From Nocardioides sp. SYSU D00065 (GTDB lineage: Bacteria > Actinomycetota > Actinomycetes > Propionibacteriales > Nocardioidaceae): 64,000 nucleotides of DNA. Positions 8,301 through 16,976 of this stretch are shown here, piece after piece. Both the position numbers and the translations under genes were made by a program. The notes beneath the pieces were generated by a model, which was given only the letters and a program-made list of their open reading frames with translations, was not told the DNA's origin and ran no database searches. Where the stretch lies: assembly GCF_017916425.1 (NCBI RefSeq), contig NZ_JAFMSX010000004.1, positions 124,001 through 188,000 of the forward strand, written 5' to 3'. The first letter of the stretch is position 1, and every line of letters starts with the position of its first letter.

Positions 8301-10173
8301 GCGGCAGCGCGGCCGGGGACGGGACGTACGTCCAGCGGGCGGTGGGACCGCCGGCCTTCGCGTTCAGCGCCGCGACGAGCGCACCGACGGCCTCGTCGCG
8401 GTCACCTCCGTCGACCACGCGGGAGTTCTCGATCTCCTCCAGGGAGACGATGTCGGCGTCCATCGTGTCGATCGCGTTGACGATCTTGGCCTGCTGCCGC
8501 TCGAAGTCGGCCCGGTCCCAGGCGCCGCGCGGGTCGCAGCCGCCGCTGACGGCGACCGGGTCGCCGGTGCGGTCCTTGTAGGACTGGCAGCCGCTCGTCT
8601 GGGAGCCGAGGGTGGTGAAGTAGTTGAGCACGTTGAAGGTCGCCAGCTTGACGTCGCCGCCGACCTCGGCGGGCGCCGCGGGCCGGTTCTGCTCGAACGT
8701 GACCAGCCCGGTGGGGCGTCCGGTGACGACGCCGGCGGGCTGGAGCTTCCAGCCGAACCGGTAGTCGAGCACGACCGGGGCGTCGAAGGTGACGCCGGCA
8801 CCGACGCGGACGTAGTGGTCCTTCGTCAGGTAGGGCACCGGCTCGTTCTGCGCGGAGGCGTCGTTCGAGGTGTTCCAGTACGTCTTGCTGGAGCCGTCGT
8901 CGAGCACGACTCGGCGGGCGTTGTTGTACGCCGTGAGGTCGGCGATCGCCTCGGTGTCCTGGGCGTCCACGAGGTCGGTCGGCGTGTAGAGCGGCACGTC
9001 GGAGTTGGCGGCGATGCCGATCTCACCGAAGAAGTTGTTCGACGTCGACGGGAAGGCCGAGAAGTCGTACACGTCGGTGACGGTGAAGTCGCCGGTCGGG
9101 GCGAACGCCTCGCCCTCGCTCTTCTCGAGCGCCGCGTCGAGCTGGGCGCCGGTCGGGCAGTTGCCGAGCTCGCAGTCGGTGCCCGGGACGACCGTCTTCG
9201 GCACCACGGTGCCGAGGGAGGTGGTGAGCACCTCGATGCTGCTGGAGGTGACCTGCGTCTGGCTGCCGAACTCGCCGGCCGTTCCGGTCACCTTCACCGA
9301 CGCGCCGCGGACCACGCCGGCCGGGAAGCCGCCCGGGGCGTAGACGAAGATGCCGTCCGAGGCGTCCGGGGTGGTGTCGGGCCCCGGGGTCTGGATGTAG
9401 AAGCCGTTGTAGCCGCCGGTCGGGTACGCCGCGGTGACGACACCCTGCGTCGTGACGACCTGGTTGGCGTACGCCGTGGTGGCTCCGGTGCCCTGCACCT
9501 GGGCGATCGTGAGCTCCTGACCGGGCTGGGGCTCCTCGGGCTCCTCCGGCTCCTCCGGCCCCGAGCCGGACGTCGAGTTCTGCGGCGCCGGCGCGCCGAC
9601 CGTGAAGTCCACCGAGTTGTCGTCGGTGTCCGTGCGCGCGGCGTCGCGGCTCGCCGAGGTGCTGTTGGTCAGGGCCGACGCCGCCGTGCCCTCGCGACGC
9701 GTCGCAGTGCCGAAGCCCACGAGGTCGACGACGACCGAACCGCGCCGCAGCTCGACCGAGCCGTTGCTGGCGCTCATGTTCAGGGTCCCGGTCAGGTCGG
9801 GGGTCGGCAGGGCGGGCGCGGCGGTGTTGGCCCCGGCCGCCTGCTGGACGAGGAAGTGGCCCTTGGCGGGGATCGACCCGGTCAGCGCGGTCGTACCGCC
9901 GGTGTTGCCGTTCGCGGCGAAGTACTCCACGGTGTGGCCGGTCAGGCTGATCGCGCTGTCCGTCGGGTTGTAGAGCTCGATGAAGTCGTTGCGGTACGGC
10001 GCACCGGAGTTGCCGCCGCCGCCGAAGACCTCGCTGACGACGAGGCCCGTGCCGGCCGGGTCGGCCGAGGCCGGCGCGAAGGAGCCCGCGGCCAGCGCCA
10101 GCGAGCCGGCGAGGAGGGAGATCCCTGTGACGGCAGCTACCGGCCGGCGTAGGGACGAGGGACGAGAAGGCAT
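5374..10173 (-). CDS. Secreted ExeM/NucH-type nuclease fused to UshA-type 5'-nucleotidase
   Basis: This 1599-residue protein has a signal peptide (hydrophobic core about residues 14-35, cleaved near ASADP). Then come a lamin-tail domain (about 40-160, VVSEVFGGGGNSG, FIELYNP), a Pro/Glu linker, an OB-like module (about 218-320), an endonuclease/exonuclease/phosphatase domain (about 505-835, LATFNVLNYF, TGDFNAYTMEDP, SDHNPAVVGL) and a 5'-nucleotidase domain from about 845 (NINDFHGRID, GNHEFDQG, FTGHTHKQYAW). A proline linker near 1473-1505 leads to a basic Ig-like C-terminal domain. It should cut extracellular nucleic acid and dephosphorylate the resulting nucleotides in one chain. Two related secreted enzymes follow upstream on the same strand, each with its own gap, so not clearly an operon. 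Confidence 0.9.
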   Translation of the reverse strand: MPSRPSSLRRPVAAVTGISLLAGSLALAAGSFAPASADPAGTGLVVSEVFGGGGNSGAPYRNDFIELYNPTDSAISLTGHTVEYFAANGNTGGTTALTGSIPAKGHFLVQQAAGANTAAPALPTPDLTGTLNMSASNGSVELRRGSVVVDLVGFGTATRREGTAASALTNSTSASRDAARTDTDDNSVDFTVGAPAPQNSTSGSGPEEPEEPEEPQPGQELTIAQVQGTGATTAYANQVVTTQGVVTAAYPTGGYNGFYIQTPGPDTTPDASDGIFVYAPGGFPAGVVRGASVKVTGTAGEFGSQTQVTSSSIEVLTTSLGTVVPKTVVPGTDCELGNCPTGAQLDAALEKSEGEAFAPTGDFTVTDVYDFSAFPSTSNNFFGEIGIAANSDVPLYTPTDLVDAQDTEAIADLTAYNNARRVVLDDGSSKTYWNTSNDASAQNEPVPYLTKDHYVRVGAGVTFDAPVVLDYRFGWKLQPAGVVTGRPTGLVTFEQNRPAAPAEVGGDVKLATFNVLNYFTTLGSQTSGCQSYKDRTGDPVAVSGGCDPRGAWDRADFERQQAKIVNAIDTMDADIVSLEEIENSRVVDGGDRDEAVGALVAALNAKAGGPTARWTYVPSPAALPPASEEDVIRNGIIYNPATVETVGAAQILIGSAAFSDAREPFAQAFKAKGAPDADAFAVIVNHFKSKGSGTPDPDGQGNANDRRELQAAALAQFAESFGQARGTDRIFLTGDFNAYTMEDPIQILNDADYEVLASTVDPDARSYSFQGKSGSLDHVLASPAAAEMVTGVDIWEANANESVFYQYSRHNYVGTDLYSDGPFAASDHNPAVVGLDTGEVTAPVDIQLLNINDFHGRIDANTTTFATTVEQLRAQNPNTLFLSAGDNIGASLFASSLAKDQPTIDVLNALGLQASAVGNHEFDQGLADLTDRVEPAADWDYLGANVYEKGTTTPALDEYALFTVGGVDVAVIGAVTEETPALVSAGGVATIEFGDPVEAVNRVAEQLSDGNAANGEADVIVAEYHEGAGAGVPDGSTLEEEVAEGKVFADIVTDTSVDVDVIFTGHTHKQYAWDAPVPGDANRTRPILQTGSYGEFVGQVELTVDPVTGDVQSYQQANVKRAATEDLSFPRVAEVKRITDAALAEAARVGNEPVGTIAADITTAHNNGARDDRAAESTLGDAVANALRDAATKFAQPDLGLTNPGGLRAELLYKGDTTSNPKNTDGVVTFAEANAVLTFNNTLALVQLKGADLKEVLEQQWQTNADGTVPSRPYLQLGLSDNVEVTADDSRPAGQRITSVRINGEVLDPARTYTVSTLSFLAQGSDNFRAFTKGTYVDTGLLDIQAFRDYLAANPGLKPDFARQQVFTEDLPTELVAGQAASFQLGVPNGGPAPITGTTLDLTSLGSPANTTVTATLVTGGTRTAIGTFPVTAGVAQVDLTVPAGAPTGATVELVAAPSGTRVTLPVRAGTTTPDPDPNPNPNPTPNPTPNPTPNPTPTPAPEPEKAEPTLKAVGIQQKAGEKVRFTVKVKAAGHQATGWIKVRVKGSDEVHRFKVKKGRAKVVLPAFNRPGTKKVTVRYLGDDAVARDTMVVKLKIKR
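5680..5745 (-). repeat. Short tandem repeat encoding a Pro-Asn/Pro-Thr linker
   Basis: A 12-base unit (close to gggttcggcgtc) repeats several times and encodes a (PNPT)n linker before the C-terminal domain of the nuclease/nucleotidase. It is coding and in frame, of the kind used as a wall-spanning spacer. Repeat number may vary between strains. Confidence 0.75.
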
Positions 10174-10212
10174 GGAGAGAAGACCCCCAGGTTGAGTGGA
10201 CTGTCCCGAGAC

Positions 10213-10229
10213 GGCCCCCGTCGGGGGCC
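10213..10229. other. GC-rich hairpin in the leader of the nuclease/nucleotidase gene
   Basis: The arms ggcccccg and cgggggcc are separated by one base. The hairpin lies about 40 bases upstream of the start at 10173. It could be an mRNA structure or a weak terminator. Nothing else in the sequence tells which. Confidence 0.4.
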
Positions 10230-10340
10230 AGGGTCAGTCAGTCGTCTCCACGTGTCCCATGCATGAACTCCGTCTGTCGTCGCGTCGACCCCGGCGCGGC
10301 GTGACGTCCACAAACTCCGACGGTGCGCTGTGGACGCCGA

Positions 10341-10374
10341 GAGGCCCGGTCATCGCGGACGATGACCGGGCCTC
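10341..10374 (-). terminator. Intrinsic terminator after the 5'-nucleotidase gene
   Basis: A perfect 14-base inverted repeat, gaggcccggtcatc and gatgaccgggcctc with a six-base loop, lies 60 bases past the stop at 10434. There is no clear U-run, which is common for actinobacterial terminators. Confidence 0.8.
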
Positions 10375-10433
10375 CGGTCGTGCTGGCCGAGAGCGGTGCA
10401 CTCGGCCGTGCGGTCGTGCTGGTGCAGCTCAGC

Positions 10434-12674
10434 TCACCTGCGGCGCACCTTGATCTCGACGACCTTGCGCACCCGCTCGAGTGCGTCGGTGCCGTTGAAG
10501 GTGACCTTGGCGTTGTAGGTGCGCGCCTTGCGGAACGCGCGCAGCTTCACCTTGGCGACACCGTCCTTGACCTTCGCGCGGTAGGTCTTGCCGGACACCC
10601 GGACCTTGACCCACCCGTTGACATCGGCCACGTGGGCGGCCTTGACCTTGACGCGCAGGCGCACCTTGGTCTTGCCGACCTTCGCCTTGCCGGCCTTCGG
10701 GAACGCGCGCACGCTCACCCGCGGCTCGCCCTTGACCACGGCGCGCGCGATGGTGGTGCCGCTGGGCTGCGCCACGATCTGCAGCTCCTTGCCGGCGCGG
10801 ACAGTGAACGCCACGTCGCTCTTGCCGGCCACGACCCGGGTGCTCCCGAAGACCTTCTTCGACCCGTCGGGACGCACCTTGACCAGGTCGAGCTTGGTGT
10901 TGGCGGGGATGCCGAGCGAGGTGATGTCGAGCTTGTCGAAGCTGATCTTGGCCTTCTCGCCGGCGACGTAGCTGCTCTTCAGCCCGGTCGCGAACACCTG
11001 GCGCTTCACCGCGGAGGGGGACTTCACCTGGCCGTTGCGGAAGAAGGAGTCGATCCACAGGTCGCGGTCCACGGCGCCCGTGTCGATCGCCTTGCCCTCC
11101 CGGAACGCGGTGAAGTTGTCGCCGCCCTGGGCGAGGAAGCTGAAGGTCGACACGGTGTAGGTCTTGGCCGGCTCGACCAGCTGGCCATCGACGGTGATCG
11201 ACACGACCCTGTCACCCAGCGGGCGGGTCGCGTCGAGGACGGCCTGCACGTTCTTCGAGACACCGAGGTGCAGGAACGGGTTGCTCGAGGTCGACGGCTG
11301 CCACTGTTGCTCGAAGATCTTCTTCAGCGTCGCGCCGGTCACGTCGACGTAGCTGACGTTGTTGACGAACGGCAGGACCGCGTTGGCCTCCTCGAACGTC
11401 ACCACGCCGTCGGCGTTCTCCGGGCTGGTGCTGAGGTCGCCCTTGTGGAGCAGGTCGGCCCGGAGCCCGCCCGGGTTGGTGATGCCGATGGTCGGGGTCT
11501 TCGCGACGGCGGGGATCTTGACGTCGCGAAGGGCGTCGGCCACGAGGTTGCCGATGGTCGACTCCGCCTTGCGGTCCTCCTGGACCCCGGCCGCGACCGG
11601 GTCGGAGTCGGCTCGCGTGATGTCCGCCGAGATGGTGCCGACGGCGCGGTCGCCGACGACGTTCGCGGCAGCGAGCGCGGCGGTGACGATCGAGTCGACG
11701 GCGGCCACCCGCGGCAGGGTCGTGTCGGCCGCGCCCGCCCGCGGGACGAGGGTCGCGCTGACCGAACCGACGGTGTTGGCGTCGGTGTCGATGGTCATCG
11801 ACACCTTGCCGAGGGCGGCTCCGTAGGGGTCGGTCTGCACGACCGGACGCGAGCCGCTGTAGGCGTAGGGCTGGTGGGTGTGCCCGTTGTAGATCACGTC
11901 CACGGCGGCGGCCGTGTCCTGCGTGAGGTGGCGGAACACCGCGGACGCCGCCTCCTGCTGGGCCTGGGTGGCGGCGCTCTGCGCCTGCGGGGCGCCCTCG
12001 TGGTAGTTGGCGATCGTGGCGTCGCAGTCGACGCCGGCCGACTGCAGCCGCGCCACCTCCTGGTTGACCGCGGTCACCGGGTCGGTGAACTGGAGGCCGG
12101 TGATGCCGCCGGGCGAGACCAGCGACGGCGTCTCCTGGGTCACGGCCCCGATGACGCACACGTTCGCTGCGCCGAGCGCCACCTGCGTCGAGGCGGGCAG
12201 GACCGGGTTGCCGGCCGCGTCGAGCACGTTGGCGCCGAGGTAGGGGAAGCTCGCCTGCGGATACGCAGTCCCGTCGGGGGCGGTGGAACCGCCGTCGACG
12301 ACGTGCGACTTGAACCAGGGCCACCCCTTGTCGAACTCGTGGTTGCCCACGACGCTCACGTCGAGGTCCAGAGCGTTGAGGACGTCGATGGTCGGCTTGT
12401 CGTCGTTGAACGCCGACGCGAAGAGCGAGGCACCGATGTTGTCACCGGCCGAGAGCACCATCGTGCTCGCGTCCCGGTTCTGCTCGATGGTGGTGGCCCA
12501 CTTCGTGGTGTTGTTGTCGATGCGGCCGTGGAAGTCGTTGAAGTTCAAGATCGTGACGGGGACGGCTGCGGCGGTCGCCGGAGCGGCGGTCGCCACGATC
12601 GCGAGGGGTGCTGCGAGCAGCCCCGTCAGCGTGGTCGCAAGGGTGAGCCTGCGACCGGTTCGTGATGCTGGCAC
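10434..12674 (-). CDS. Secreted UshA-family 5'-nucleotidase/2',3'-cyclic phosphodiesterase
   Basis: The 746-residue protein has a signal peptide (TTLTGLLAAPLAIVATAAPA, cleavage near ATAAA). A calcineurin-like metallophosphatase domain starts near residue 43 with NFNDFHGRIDNN, then LSAGDNIGASLFAS, VVGNHEFDKG, NYHEGAP and NGHTHQPYAY, all metal or active-site motifs of UshA. The substrate-binding C-terminal half (about 340-510) has NPGGLRADLLHKGD and STFSFLAQGGDNF. A basic Ig-like domain follows (about 650-746). It removes phosphate from extracellular nucleotides. It resembles the nucleotidase half of the neighbouring fusion closely enough to suggest duplication. Confidence 0.92.
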   Translation of the reverse strand: MPASRTGRRLTLATTLTGLLAAPLAIVATAAPATAAAVPVTILNFNDFHGRIDNNTTKWATTIEQNRDASTMVLSAGDNIGASLFASAFNDDKPTIDVLNALDLDVSVVGNHEFDKGWPWFKSHVVDGGSTAPDGTAYPQASFPYLGANVLDAAGNPVLPASTQVALGAANVCVIGAVTQETPSLVSPGGITGLQFTDPVTAVNQEVARLQSAGVDCDATIANYHEGAPQAQSAATQAQQEAASAVFRHLTQDTAAAVDVIYNGHTHQPYAYSGSRPVVQTDPYGAALGKVSMTIDTDANTVGSVSATLVPRAGAADTTLPRVAAVDSIVTAALAAANVVGDRAVGTISADITRADSDPVAAGVQEDRKAESTIGNLVADALRDVKIPAVAKTPTIGITNPGGLRADLLHKGDLSTSPENADGVVTFEEANAVLPFVNNVSYVDVTGATLKKIFEQQWQPSTSSNPFLHLGVSKNVQAVLDATRPLGDRVVSITVDGQLVEPAKTYTVSTFSFLAQGGDNFTAFREGKAIDTGAVDRDLWIDSFFRNGQVKSPSAVKRQVFATGLKSSYVAGEKAKISFDKLDITSLGIPANTKLDLVKVRPDGSKKVFGSTRVVAGKSDVAFTVRAGKELQIVAQPSGTTIARAVVKGEPRVSVRAFPKAGKAKVGKTKVRLRVKVKAAHVADVNGWVKVRVSGKTYRAKVKDGVAKVKLRAFRKARTYNAKVTFNGTDALERVRKVVEIKVRRR

Positions 12675-12742
12675 GAGTGGGCCTTTCCTTGAATGGCGTG
12701 AATCGGGTCACCTTAACCCGGCTCGGGTGGACGTTCGGTGGT

Positions 12743-12766
12743 CCTCCTCCCGGCACGGCGAGGAGG
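12743..12766 (-). terminator. Possible hairpin terminator after the second nuclease gene
   Basis: The arms cctcctc and gaggagg enclose a ten-base GC-rich loop about 75 bases past the stop at 12841. There is no U-run. This is a weaker candidate than the hairpin at 10341. Confidence 0.4.
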
Positions 12767-12840
12767 GCCGAGACGGCCCGGCTGACCGGCTGGCCGGCCG
12801 GGCCGAATCGTGGGGATCGGTGCGGCGCGTGGGCGCCGGG

Positions 12841-15800
12841 TCAGCGCCGGCGCACCTTGATGGTGGTGCGGAGCCTGTCGCCCTTGGTCCTCGAGTCGCC
12901 GGCGTAGGCGACGGCGACCTTGCGGACGCCCGGCTTCTTGAACGGCCTCACCTTGATGGCCGCCTTGCCCGCGCGGAGCGTGGCCCGATAGGTCTTCTTG
13001 CCGATCGTCACAGTCACCTTGCCGCGAGGGGTGACCCCCTTCGCCGACACCGTCACCCTGACCGTTGCTCGCCTGCCGGTGACGACCGGCGTCGGCTTGA
13101 CCTTCGCCCGGACCGTCGACACGGCCTTCGTGACCCGGACCCGCACCGTGCCGGTCGCCGCCTTGTGGGCGGCGTCGCCCGAGTAGGCGAGGGTCAGCGC
13201 GTGGGTGCCGACCGGCAGCGACCGCTTGGGGAGCCGCACGGTGCCGCGGCCCGACGCGAGCCTGGCCGTACCGAGCACGGTCGAGCCCCGCGACACCGTG
13301 ACGGTGCCGGACGCGGTCTCCGGGGCCACCCGGACCGAGATGCGGGCCTTGGAGCCGTACGCGACCGAGCGGGCCGTGCCGCTCACGGATGCCGCGATCG
13401 GAGCGACCGGCGTGGTTTGCCGCAGACCGAGGATCACCGGGTCGTGGTCGGAGGACCGGTAGGGACCCGGGGCGTGGAAGTCGGTCGCGTGGTAGTTCCA
13501 CCGGCTGTACTCCAGGGCGAGGGACTCGCCCGCGTTGATGTTCCAGATGTCCGTGCCGGTGCTCCTCTTCAGCGCGGGACCGTTCACCAGGATGTGGTCG
13601 AGCGAGCCGGAGAGGCCGGAGAACGAGTACGAGAACTCGCCGTTGTCGAAGTGACGCTCGACGTTGGTGAAGCCGGCGTCGTAGAGGACCCGCAGCGGGT
13701 CCTCCATGGTGTAGGAGTTGAAGTCGCCGCCGAGGACGACGGACTGCACACCGGTCTCGGCCTGCAGGCCCGCGACCCAGTCGCGCAGGGCGGTCGCCTG
13801 GAGTACGCGGGAGCCGGTGGACGCGCCCTGCCCGTCACCGGTGTCGGCGTCGCCGGGTTGCGGACCGGCAGAGCCCTTGGACTTGAAGTGGTTGACGACG
13901 AACAGGAACGGCTCGCCGCCCGCGTCGGCCCTGAACACCTGCCCGAGCGGCTCGCGGGCGTTGTCGAAGGCCTCGCCGGCGTCGCTCAGGGTGCCGAGCG
14001 CACGGGACTGGCCCACGCGGTCGACGCTGGCGGGCTTGTAGATGATGGCGCTGGTGATGACGTCCATCCCACCGTCGGGCAGCTCGGTCGAGGACGGGTT
14101 GGCCGCCCACGTGCCGGCACCCGCGTCGGCGTTGAGTGCCGCCACGAGGCTGTCGGTGGCCTCGTCGGGCGTCTCGCCGAGGGTCCGCGAGTTCTCGATC
14201 TCCATGAGGCCGACGACGTCGGCATCGAGCCGGTTGATCGCGGACACGATCTTGGACTGCTGGCGCTGGAAGTCCTGCGGGTCCCACGCGCCGCGCTGCT
14301 CGCAGCCTCCGTTGACCGTGGCGCCGTCGCCGGCCCGGTCCCGGAACGGGGTGCAGCCGCCGTCGCCGACGTTGTCGTCGTCGGCGTCGCCCAGGGTGGT
14401 GAAGTAGTTGAGCACGTTGAACGAGGCGACCTTGAGGTCGGCAGTGCCGGTCTCGTTGATGAGGGCCTCGTCGGGCGCGGCGGTGCGGGTGTCCTCGAAG
14501 GTGGCCGGACTGTTCGCGTTGTCGGGACCCGTCACGGTCGCCAGCGGCTGGAACCGGTAGGTCGGCGCGCTCGGCGATCCGCCCTGGGTGAAGATCACGT
14601 CGTCGACGAACGTGGCTCGTGCGCCGACGCGCACGGGCTGCGTGGTGGAGACGTAGGGCGGCGTGAGGTGGCCGTTGAGCAGGCAGCCGGACGGCTGCGG
14701 GCTGCACTGGGCGGTGTTGCCGGTGAGGAGGAAGTTGGTCGACGCCCCGTCGTCCAGGACGATGGAACGGGCGGCGTTGTCGGCCTCCACGGCGCTGGCC
14801 GCGGCCGGGCCGGGCAGCTCGACCTCGGTGCGCTGGATGAGCGGCCTGTCGCCCGCTGCCAGCCCGACCTCACCGAAGTTGTTGGTCGAGAAGGTGTTGG
14901 TGACGGTGAAGGCGCCCGTCGGGCGGTAGCGCATCCCCTCGAGGGACTCCTTCTCGGCGGCGGTCCGCGGCCACGTCGCCGTGGTCGTCGTGACCACCGG
15001 CGGGACGTCCTGGTCCACGACGGTGATGTCGGCGGGCTGCGCCTGCACCTGCGTGGCGCCGGCGAACTCGGTGACCTGCCCGCGCACCTCGACGTACGAG
15101 CCCGGGGACGCGGTGACGGTGCCACTGGCCTGGCGCACGAAGAGGCCGTCGGAGGCGGTGTGGGTCGCGAGGTCGATGTCGGCCGCGCCGGAGCCCGGCG
15201 TCTGGATGTTGAAGCCGAAGAAACCGCCCTGGGGGTAGACGGACGTGACGATGCCGCGGGTGGTGACCGTGGTGCCGACGAGGGGCGACGTGGGGCCGGT
15301 GCCCTGGACCTCGTCGATCGCCAGCACTCCGGCGGGGTTGACCACGATGTCGAACGTGGTGCTGCCCTGGGCGTCGTCCGCGTCGGTGGCGGTGACCGTC
15401 ACCTCGTGGACACCGGGGGTCGTCGGCGTGCCGGTGATCTCGCCAGTGTTCTCGCCGGTGGTCGAGGTGGTGGTCGCGATCGAGAGCCCGGCGGGCAGAC
15501 CGGTGGCTGTCCACTCGTAGGGGCTGGTGCCACCGGTGGCGGTGACCGTGACGGGGGTGACGGGCAGCCCGACGGTCGCGGTCTGGTCGGGCACGGTCGC
15601 GACGCGGGGCCCGGACGGTGTCGCGGTGCCGGAGCCCTGCGGCGTGGGCGTGCCTTCGGCGAAGTCGTCGGCGTTGTCGTCGGTGTCGGCGCCTGTCGAG
15701 CTGCGTGCCGCAGAGGTCGTGCTGGTGAGGGCGACGCCGGTGTTGGCCGTCTCGAACGAGGTCGGCGTCGTGCCGTAGCCGACCATGTCGACCAGGTTCG

Positions 15801-16275
15801 ACGGCGGTGGGGTCGCAGCGTCCGCCGCGAGGTCGCCGACCGCGGTGATGGCCGTGGTGTCGTCGGCCAGCAGGACGGCGCCGTTGCTCCCGGACATCAG
15901 GATGGTCCCGGTCGCGTCCGGGGTGGGCAGGGGCTCGCCCACAGCGGCCTGCGACGCCTGCTGGACGAGGTAGTGGCCGCCCGCCGGGACCGATCCCGAG
16001 AGGGGGGTCAGCTGCGCCGAGGTGCCGGTGGCACTGCGGTACTGCACGGACCAGCCGTCGACGCTGATCGGCGACGAGGTCGGGTTGTGGAGCTCGACGA
16101 AGTCGTGCGTGAACGAGGCACCGCCATTGCCGCCGGCGCCGTAGACCTCGCTGATGACGAGGTCGGTGCCTGCTGGATCGGCAGCTGCTGCGAGGGGGGT
16201 GAGTCCGGCCGTCAGGAGGGCCAGGCCCGCTCCTGCCGCGAGGTGGCGCGGCGAGGGAAGCGCGGGTGTGCGCAT
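12841..16275 (-). CDS. Secreted ExeM/NucH-type extracellular nuclease with Ig-like repeats
   Basis: The 1144-residue protein starts with a signal peptide (HLAAGAGLALLTAGLTPLAAA). Domains in order are a lamin-tail domain (about 35-160, VISEVYGAGGNGG), a putative-Ig module (about 215-315), an OB-like module (about 318-430, IDEVQGTGPTSP), and an EEP-fold nuclease (about 610-950) with VASFNVLNYF, LGGDFNSYTMEDPLRVLYD and SSDHDPVILGL. At least two Ig-like repeats form the C-terminus, the last one very basic. It is predicted to degrade extracellular DNA or RNA. It shares layout with the N-terminal half of the fusion protein at 5374-10173 but lacks the nucleotidase domain. Confidence 0.9.
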   Translation of the reverse strand: MRTPALPSPRHLAAGAGLALLTAGLTPLAAAADPAGTDLVISEVYGAGGNGGASFTHDFVELHNPTSSPISVDGWSVQYRSATGTSAQLTPLSGSVPAGGHYLVQQASQAAVGEPLPTPDATGTILMSGSNGAVLLADDTTAITAVGDLAADAATPPPSNLVDMVGYGTTPTSFETANTGVALTSTTSAARSSTGADTDDNADDFAEGTPTPQGSGTATPSGPRVATVPDQTATVGLPVTPVTVTATGGTSPYEWTATGLPAGLSIATTTSTTGENTGEITGTPTTPGVHEVTVTATDADDAQGSTTFDIVVNPAGVLAIDEVQGTGPTSPLVGTTVTTRGIVTSVYPQGGFFGFNIQTPGSGAADIDLATHTASDGLFVRQASGTVTASPGSYVEVRGQVTEFAGATQVQAQPADITVVDQDVPPVVTTTTATWPRTAAEKESLEGMRYRPTGAFTVTNTFSTNNFGEVGLAAGDRPLIQRTEVELPGPAAASAVEADNAARSIVLDDGASTNFLLTGNTAQCSPQPSGCLLNGHLTPPYVSTTQPVRVGARATFVDDVIFTQGGSPSAPTYRFQPLATVTGPDNANSPATFEDTRTAAPDEALINETGTADLKVASFNVLNYFTTLGDADDDNVGDGGCTPFRDRAGDGATVNGGCEQRGAWDPQDFQRQQSKIVSAINRLDADVVGLMEIENSRTLGETPDEATDSLVAALNADAGAGTWAANPSSTELPDGGMDVITSAIIYKPASVDRVGQSRALGTLSDAGEAFDNAREPLGQVFRADAGGEPFLFVVNHFKSKGSAGPQPGDADTGDGQGASTGSRVLQATALRDWVAGLQAETGVQSVVLGGDFNSYTMEDPLRVLYDAGFTNVERHFDNGEFSYSFSGLSGSLDHILVNGPALKRSTGTDIWNINAGESLALEYSRWNYHATDFHAPGPYRSSDHDPVILGLRQTTPVAPIAASVSGTARSVAYGSKARISVRVAPETASGTVTVSRGSTVLGTARLASGRGTVRLPKRSLPVGTHALTLAYSGDAAHKAATGTVRVRVTKAVSTVRAKVKPTPVVTGRRATVRVTVSAKGVTPRGKVTVTIGKKTYRATLRAGKAAIKVRPFKKPGVRKVAVAYAGDSRTKGDRLRTTIKVRRR

Positions 16276-16352
16276 GTGTGCTCCGAGAGTTCGGGTGGAT
16301 GTGACCTAGGCATCATCACCCACGCCACCGACAACGCACACTCGCGCCACGG

Positions 16353-16976
16353 CTAGGCCGCTCGGGTCCCCCGCTGCCGGCGTACCTCGCGGACGAACTC
16401 CCAGCCGGACCACAGCGTCATCGCCACGGCCCCGGCCAGCAGCGCCTGGCCGAGGTAGAACAGCACCTCGCCGGTGGGGCCGGGCCAGAAGTCGAAGGCC
16501 CCGCCGTGCGCGTCGCCGTGCGGCAGCGGCCAGATCAGTCCGGACAGGGCGACCGCCTGCAGGACCGTCTTGATCTTGCCGCTCTGCGCCGCCGGGATCA
16601 CCACCGACTTCAGGACCGAGAGCCGCAAGAGGGTCACGCTCCACTCGCGCAGCAGGACGACGATCGTCACCCACCACCAGATGTCGCCGACGATCGAGAG
16701 GCCGATGAAGGCCATGCCCGTGATCGCCTTGTCGGCGATGGGGTCGGCGATCTTGCCGAAGTCGGTGACCAGCCCGTGCTTGCGGGCCAGGTCGCCGTCG
16801 ACCTTGTCGGTGATCATGGCCACCGCGAAGATCGCGAAGGCCACCCATCGCCACGTCGCCGAGTCTCCTCCGTCGTGCAGCAGCGCCCACCCGAAGAAGG
16901 GCACCATCGCGATGCGGAGGGTGGTAAGGACGTTGGCGATGTTGAGGTTCGACACCTCGCGCTGCTGGGTCGTCAT
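16353..16976 (-). CDS. pgsA: CDP-diacylglycerol--glycerol-3-phosphate 3-phosphatidyltransferase
   Basis: This 207-residue membrane protein carries the CDP-alcohol phosphotransferase motif, seen as [13 protein letters not shown] followed by [13 protein letters not shown] (D-x2-D-G-x2-A-R-x8-G-x3-D-x3-D). It transfers a phosphatidyl group to glycerol-3-phosphate, the committed step to phosphatidylglycerol and cardiolipin. At least four hydrophobic segments are visible. The ATG overlaps the rimO stop (ATGA), so translation is coupled. The order ftsK, rodZ-like, rimO, pgsA is common in actinobacteria. A related actinobacterial synthase with another alcohol acceptor cannot be fully excluded. Confidence 0.92.
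   Translation of the reverse strand: MTTQQREVSNLNIANVLTTLRIAMVPFFGWALLHDGGDSATWRWVAFAIFAVAMITDKVDGDLARKHGLVTDFGKIADPIADKAITGMAFIGLSIVGDIWWWVTIVVLLREWSVTLLRLSVLKSVVIPAAQSGKIKTVLQAVALSGLIWPLPHGDAHGGAFDFWPGPTGEVLFYLGQALLAGAVAMTLWSGWEFVREVRRQRGTRAA

Noticed and set aside
12283..16356. A 1357-codon open frame on the plus strand
   Set aside because: It is antisense to the secreted nuclease and part of the nucleotidase. High GC keeps such frames open, and its translation is low-complexity Arg/Gly/Val text without domains.
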